From: Hemerocallis citrina
Lineage: Eukaryota > Streptophyta > Magnoliopsida > Asparagales > Asphodelaceae
Reading direction: 5' to 3'
NCBI GenBank assembly: GCA_017893485.1
Contig: CM030366.1
Span: 99,011,085 to 99,075,084 of the forward strand
Length of the DNA: 64,000 nucleotides
Every line of letters starts with the position of its first letter. Within the stretch, counting starts at the first letter, position 1. The notes under the pieces were generated by a model, which ran no database searches, was not told where the DNA came from, and worked only from the letters and a program-made list of their open reading frames with translations. Below are positions 58,140 to 64,000 of the stretch, piece after piece. Position numbers and translations under genes: made by a program.

Positions 58140-59457
58140 TTTTAGGCTGATTGAGATGTTCCAGCCTCATTATTGTGTTTGTTTAGTTCATCATCAGATA
58201 TAATCATTACAAGAGATCAACATCGATCATGTTAATCACAGATTCATAACCATTACAGTAATCAACTCAGAATTGGAAATATTAGGATATTGTTTCATAC
58301 AGGTAATCAAATTTACAGCTTGTTACATTCTGATACTAATCGATCAACTAAAACTTTGACACAAACAAAGAAGGCCAAATTTACAGCTTATTACATCTTC
58401 TCATCCCTTCCTATCAGGACAGTAGTGTATTTAGCCACACACAAAAAAAATGAATCAATCAGACTCTAATCTCAAAGCAGAGTAATGCATCCTTGATTAT
58501 CACTGTTCATTGTCCTGCAAATTAAAGACATCACATTACTAATCAAGAAAACTTCGTAATGTGAGCTGGAAGAACCTACTGAAAAGCCTTACTGCCATGC
58601 GAACATGACCATAGTTTGTCATCCATCAAACTTTGCTAAATCAAGTTTAATTAATCAACCAAGCAAAGTGGGAAGCCAACTTTATTTGGAGGAGTAAAGC
58701 CAAAATTCTGCTTCAGATCATCTAACATTTACTAAAGATTGTAGCATGTTTCATCTTCTTTAGTTGCACTGTCACGGTATTCACATACTGATGATACAGG
58801 TCATTGAAAGTGCAACACGGGCACTAGGATAATGAATTCTAAGGAACACAGAACCTTAACAATACACACTTAGCTAATCCTGTCTCAGTAGAAATGAATG
58901 AACATCCCAGGAAACTTAACATTATTAAATGATAAGGTTGAATCAAGATTTAGCTAGTAGCCTGGTAACATGCAAAGTACTAAAGTTAAGCACATAAGGT
59001 GTATCCTTCATTATCATACTCAAGAATGCTTGTTATCATGCAAGTGATTCTAAAGGTCAAGAGATAGTACCAGAATTTAAGCAATTCCAAAATTACAGAG
59101 GTCAACCTGGTAGAAAGAGGATCAACCTACAAAATGCCATTAATGTTTGGAGGTAAATAAAACAAAACAAACACCACAACACAAAATACACTTATTCCTA
59201 AGGAACAACAAAATATAATGCTTACCAATGCATAACAGAAGATTTTGTGGCTTCAAATAGCTGCTCCCAGAACAGCATGAATATACACTAACCTTGAAAG
59301 ATCTGAATAAGACACCAACATATTTTACCAATTCACCCATTATTGCACTAATGCAAGCACCATACTGAAAAGGATATCAACCTGATAAGTGTGAAGCTGA
59401 ACATATGTATGTGGCACCCTTTAGTTCACATTGTATAGCGCTTCAGAATCCACTTAC
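58140..59457. other. CACTA interior, 3' flank of captured gene
   Basis: AT-rich, intron- or 3' UTR-like sequence. No exon recognised on either strand. Confidence 0.4.
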
Positions 59458-59935
59458 ACCATAACCAAGTTGAGAAAAACTAGGAATCATATTGGTATGA
59501 TCCATAATTGCTACTCCAGATTCTTGTATCTCATCCTGCTTCCAACAGTCTCGTCTGACCAAAGAACCCAAATTTTGCCATAGATGTTTCTACATTCATG
59601 ACCTGCAGGTTAACAAATATATATATAAATACAGCTTTTATCATATTAAAATAAAAATCCTTTTGTATCAAGATATTTTGCTAAAAAACCACATCAAATA
59701 TAATAATCCACTGTTAATTGTTGTTGTATGGAGTTGGAGTCAGTACAGATACAGCCCCTCCGCCGTTCTTCCTCCAGATAGAGAAAAAAAAACTACGATA
59801 TATCAAATCCACACCAAATATTATAATGGTTTTTTTATCTTTAATTTGGTATAATTCAGACAACTTAAAGTTTTATGACGGTTATATCCAGCTTTTATCA
59901 AGTTTTTCAAATGTAATATCAAAATAGAAAGATTT

Positions 59936-59977
<42 letters not shown>

Positions 59978-62372
59978 ATCAATATAGGAAAGCATAAGCC
60001 TCTGATATGACTAATGTTTAGGAGATATTGGTGATAGTAATAAAAAATTATCACCAATGATGATGTCAAACAGTAGACCCTGGATAGGAACTGAAAAAAA
60101 TACACCAGTTAAATTTCTCGCTTCCATATAAAAATTCTTACTAAAAAGGTAATGACAATAAAAATGCATCATGCAGATCTTACTTACAGATTCCAGATGA
60201 TTGTATTCATCAATTTGGCCATCGGTATCAAAAAGACACATCAAACCATCAACGGAAGAAGACATGAGCTTGTTTGGTTGATCTGGAACAAATTGTACCT
60301 AAGCAAATATGAAACAAATAATTTATTCTCAGAGATATAATACACAACTCTAGAGTTTGCTTCAAGTAATTAATGAGTTTAAATGAGAAAACACCCCTAG
60401 AATATTTGGCACATCCCCTCATAAAAAATAAAAAATAAAAAATAGGCCAGAACTTATAAATTCATATGGAAAATACAAGCATGGCATATTGGCAATGGGT
60501 TTCTTAAAAGTCGGATTTTTAGTGTATATGATCATATAGTTATTATTATGTACGAGTTATCAAGTGCAAAGTGCAAGTCAGATAAAATGCAGAGGAGGTG
60601 AGGGGGTTTTCATATATCATTCTTGCTAGGTTACAAATTTAGAAGAACGTCTTGAGCTGTGACTTTTCTAGACTACACAAGGAAAATTTCAAACAAAAGA
60701 AGAAAAAAAACTACTTCTGAAATAAAAAGAGATTTCTAGATTGCAACAGAAGGACTCCAAAAGAACTCAGCTAAAACAGTATTTTAGGATACGAGGTTGC
60801 AAAACAATTGCCACTTAACACTGATAATGCTAGCAATGATGATCAAACTATGAAGTATAAAGACTCAACTCATAAGAGTTTTACTAAGCAAGACTGACTC
60901 TTAATGAATAGATTCAACCTATACATTATTCAAAGAATTGTCTGCACAAGCACAATCAATCAATATTAGAACCAACCAAACAAGACATACCTGAGTTACA
61001 TCTTCCATGTGGGATTCCTCCATGTTTGCCACCTGCCTAACATTTCTCCAATCCCAAAACAGTATCTGCCAAAAACAGAGTTATAACTGCCAGGTAGATA
61101 TATACAATAGTCTGACATAAAAACCATTATGGGTGCTATTCATAGTTTAGAACAACAAAGTATCACAAACATCTAAATCCAGAAAACTCAACATAAAAAG
61201 AAACTATCAAGTTTCTGTACAGCTTTTAAGAACTGATTGGTCCATCGGTGATAATAAGAATTAGCACTAAATTAATTTTAAGATGGAAATACCTGAGCAT
61301 TACATCCACCAACAAGAAGATTACTGCTAGATCCATCAAAATAGAAGCTAAATATTTCTTGGTTAGAACCAGCTTTTAAAGAAGAAACCTAGGGCAAAAA
61401 AGATGAATTAAGAAAATCAAAATCAAACTGTGAAACATCAAACAGAAGTATCAGTGAGAAAAATAAAAGGACTGATATAATTGATGACTTATTATGTAAA
61501 GACTGTTTTTGCCTATATTAAGAATGTCATGTATGAATCATAATAAAGAACATGTGGACAATAACTAACTATACCCTGAAAATTACACTAAGGCACCTAG
61601 AACACTTCAGGCTGCCGCAGCCAGCACAAATTATTTGGCATGCTTTCGGTTACTTGATTTTTCATTGTGCAACAATTAATGAGTCTGGTCAGGCAAGTCC
61701 ATGAAAAATTAACTGACTGACCAAATTGATTGCTCTTCAAAGCATAACAACAGGTACCAAGGTAACTTAGTGCATAAGATATGAAAGACCCATACTGATG
61801 GCATGTACACACTGAAGCAAGTTTATAGAGACAAAAGCTGAGGTTGAAAAAGCTTTAAACTAATAGAAGTAAACATATCAGCCACACTATGAAGTTCTAA
61901 ATGATTAAAATGAAATTTAGAAAGTGAAAGAAATGTTTGATGGCAGAATCAGTTTCATATGGAGGAGATTGACCATGAAAATTATTACTTTGGGGCCAAG
62001 TAGCAAACTTTTAAAAAATTTACTAATTTGCATTCTAGAGCTCAAGGGCCATCTTTCAATCTAATTATCTAAAATCCTGACCGCTAACTAGAATTATATA
62101 ATACTTCTTATTATCAATATCATTAAAGATAGATAGATCAGAAATTCACCTGCTCCAGCATTTGCATAGCTCTTTGAATCGCCACTTCGCGCTTCTCAAT
62201 CTGCAATCAAAGAAGGACAAACCCCATTAGTTAGTAACGACGAGGTCATAAAACTCAATGCTTATACATTTGTAACTTCTTATCATCAATATCATTAAAG
62301 ATAGATAGATCAGAAATTCACCTGCTCCAGCATTTGCATAGCTCTTTGAATCGCCACTTCGCGCTTCTCAAA
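59458..62372 (-). pseudogene. captured WD40-repeat gene fragment (WDR89-like), multi-exon
   Basis: Minus-strand exons with AG/GT borders: 62322-62372 and its duplicate 62150-62200 (EKREVAIQRAMQMLEQ), 61293-61388 (SLKAGSNQEIFSFYFDGSSS), 60991-61065 (ILFWDWRNVRQVANMEESHM), 60188-60298 (VQFVPDQPNKLMSSSVDGLM) and 59458-59602 (VMNVETSMAKFGFFGQ). The middle three join in frame without stops and match plant WD repeat-containing protein 89 homologues in residue order. The last exon contains a frameshift. Intact introns show capture at DNA level, not from mRNA. The full seven-blade propeller is not present. Confidence 0.83.
59947..59976. repeat. 30-nt G run
   Basis: An uninterrupted G homopolymer after a T run, in an intron-like part of the captured gene. 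Confidence 0.95.
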
Positions 62373-62441
62373 CTGCAATCAAAGAAGGACAGACCCCATT
62401 AGTTAGTAACGACGAGGTCATAAAACTCAACGCTTATACAT
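62098..62441. repeat. 172-bp tandem duplication containing an exon
   Basis: Two copies offset by 172 bp, each with AAGATAGATAGATCAGAAAT, the 51-bp exon and AAGAAGGAC...CCCCATTAGTTAGTAACGAC. The copies differ at a few positions (CTCAATCTG against CTCAAACTG). Confidence 0.93.
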
Positions 62442-62639
62442 TTGTAGCAACAAAAATTCAAATATAAGTGAAGCAGCTTTTATCCCCTTTCTAATACATG
62501 TTAATTACCAAACCTTAGCAGTTAATTACAAAAAAATTAGAGGTTGCAATGTGGTATTTGAAAGATATTCGATTAGGGCATTCTTCAAAAAAAATCCCCT
62601 TTTTGAATTTTTGAAATTGCGAAAAATGGGGAAGAAATT

Positions 62640-63058
62640 ACCAGGTGTTGAGGGGTGAAGATCCACTTATGGCGGTGAGTGGAGGTCTTGAAATCCGCCA
62701 TTGATGACGTAGAAAACCGTAGAAGGAGGAAAGAGCAAGGGTTTTAGAACTAAGACGAGGGACGACGGCAGGGGAGGGAGACGGCAAGGGCGATGGTGGT
62801 GTCCGGGGTTCGGGAATGAGAGGGCCGGAAAGAGATTGAGGGAGGTCGGATGTGGATGACGGCAGGAGACAACGACGATAGGGTTTCGATGGAGGAGGAG
62901 GTGGGCGACGGCAGTGGGTGGCGGCAGAGGACGACGGTGACGGTGGAAATGAAGATGGCGGCGGCGGTGGCGATGGAGGAGCAACGGCGAAGGTGGAAGG
63001 GGGACGACGACGACGACGTGGATGAATGACGACGGCGATTCGGGTGTGAGAAAGAGAG

Positions 63059-63105
<47 letters not shown>

Positions 63106-63195
63106 GCGTGAGAGAGAGGGTATAAATTGGGGGATTTGGGATTTGGTGGGAAAATGAAAAAGTTCGGGGAAAAATAAGTTATGGAATATATCCAC
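62640..63195 (-). other. GC-rich 5' leader of captured gene
   Basis: The minus strand is rich in CCG/CTC triplets, with a (GA)n run at 63066-63101 (CT on this strand), typical of plant 5' leaders. A 185-codon open frame here is Ser/Pro-rich low complexity and unlikely to be a protein. It probably represents the promoter-proximal part of the captured WD40 gene. Confidence 0.45.
63066..63101. repeat. (GA)n microsatellite
   Basis: About 18 GA units. Confidence 0.93.
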
Positions 63196-63370
63196 AGTGT
63201 TTTATTCCGTTAGTAAAACATATAGTTACAGATTAAAATTTCCAAAGCTATAGGATACGTACACCCACAATTTACTTCACGTCAGTAGGTATATGATGCC
63301 TATACCCACGGTTTTAGTGATCCATCGCTATAGGTGTCCATTGGTATATAGCAAATTTCTTGTACTGGTA

Positions 63371-64000
63371 GCAAACACAAGCCAGATCCCCCCTCGAAGG
63401 AGGGTCAGAAGAAAGCCTAAAATGGAGGTTAACCTCTCGAAGTTGGTGATGAGGTACAGCGAGAGGTACAGAGAGTAGAGGCAGGTAGCCCAAGAGCTAC
63501 AAATGGCAAAAGCACCTTGAAAGACGACATGCAAAATGACATGCAAGGTCAAACTCCAACAGGGAAAAAGCTGGTAGCTTTGACTACCATTTTGGGGAAG
63601 AAGGCAAACAGTGGACAGAGTTTAGACAGAGATTACGACCCAAAAGAATGAATCGCAAGACTGGGGGGGGGGGGGGGGGGGAGGCACAGGAAAAAGGGAA
63701 AGCTAAACTGGGTAATGAAAAGATATGGAAAAGCCAGTGTAACAACAACAAAGAGGGAAACGAAGGGACAGAAGCAGCTGCTTTGGGTCAAGAGACTACC
63801 AATTTGGGGAAGATGACGAACTCCTTTGGATGGCCAACATCACCAAAAAAAAAACCACCTTTCAAACAACCACTTGACCCGGACGAGGCGAAAAAAAAAA
63901 GTCGTTTAAGATATTGTTTTTCTTTTTTTAAGAAAAGGTGGAGTCTGGTCACCCTGTTTCATTAATAAGGGATTAATAAAATAAACTCAGAGTACTAAGC
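63371..64000 (+). pseudogene. continuation of zinc-knuckle protein after CACTA
   Basis: The basic tail resumes after the CACTA TSD with ANTSQIPPRRRVRRKPKMEV, and later frames are Lys/Gly-rich (63648-63965), interrupted by stops and a 19-nt G run (63663-63681). It may be the C-terminal part of the protein at 56629-57777. The element continues beyond the window. Confidence 0.4.

Larger units (their letters stand above)
57778..63367. mobile_element. non-autonomous CACTA transposon carrying WD40 exons
   Basis: The left end CACTACAAGTAATTTG and the right end, read inverted, CAGTACAAGAAATTTG are CACTA-type TIRs with a perfect 3-bp TSD GTA (57775-57777, 63368-63370). Subterminal repeats of TATACCCACGG and related forms occur near 57897, 57973, 58029, 58095, 63187 and 63300. 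No CACTA transposase motif was found in the 5.6 kb; the interior instead holds a spliced-gene fragment on the minus strand. Confidence 0.93.

Noticed and set aside
62638..63195. 185-codon Ser/Pro-rich protein on the minus strand
   Set aside because: Low-complexity translation of a GC-rich leader and GA microsatellite, with no domain. It is kept only as a leader region.

Overview
This window is a stretch of angiosperm nuclear chromosome made almost entirely of layered transposable elements, with a decaying insertion of plastid DNA (a NUPT) in its left third. The evidence is a run of plant plastid photosystem and ribosomal-protein genes in native plastid order but carrying stops and frameshifts, plus plant Ty3/gypsy, Ty1/copia, hAT, CACTA and MITE elements with readable ends and target-site duplications (TSDs). 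I cannot name the species. No intact host nuclear gene is visible. The only cellular nuclear gene pieces recognised are one dynein light chain (LC8)-like exon (about 27.99 kb) and a set of WD40-protein exons carried inside a CACTA transposon (59.5-62.4 kb).

Layout. 1-2830: the 3' end of a Ty3/gypsy element, probably Tat lineage, with a GC-rich untranslated region, an 11-copy ~89-bp tandem array, a polypurine tract and an LTR. 2999-20050: NUPT. It opens with a mosaic of unlinked plastid scraps (ycf2, ycf3, psaB, ycf2), then runs colinear through rpl20, rps18, rpl33, psaJ, trnP, trnW, petG, petL, psbE, psbF, psbL and psbJ. psbJ is split by a 7.6-kb solo LTR (8574-16189, TSD GAAAG) that itself holds another solo LTR (9822-13409, TSD GTACT). 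A third solo LTR (16364-19767) lies just beyond. 20173-22300: hAT remnant, a Mutator-type MITE and a Harbinger-type MITE. 22500-28780: an old low-copy region with possible exons, cut by an inverted solo LTR (23190-26775, TSD TGCTT).

28781-42507: an Ac-like hAT element (TSD ACCAGACC/ACCGGACC) whose transposase is split by a minus-strand copia element (31046-41386, TSD GTATC). That copia is in turn split by a solo LTR (31945-35158) and by a 1.1-kb TRIM (37660-38782, TSD ATCTT). 43735-55742: one complete 12-kb chromovirus (Tekay/Del type) with 3.4-kb LTRs, TSD GTGGG, iMet primer-binding site, an extra ORF ahead of gag, gag, protease, RT/RNase H, integrase and chromodomain, all broken by stops that mostly look like cytosine deamination. 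55748 to the end: a degenerate zinc-knuckle protein, interrupted by a CACTA transposon (57778-63367, TSD GTA) that has captured intron-containing WD40 exons.

No functional pathway can be reconstructed. The value of the window is its stratigraphy: the TSDs give an unambiguous insertion order. The most unusual signals are the five solo LTRs of giant (3.2-4.0 kb) LTR families against one intact element, conserved modules inside those LTRs (paired G-boxes, tRNA-like B boxes, a CAGTCGACTG palindrome array, interchangeable minisatellites), the WD40 capture, and repeated 19-30-nt G or C runs.
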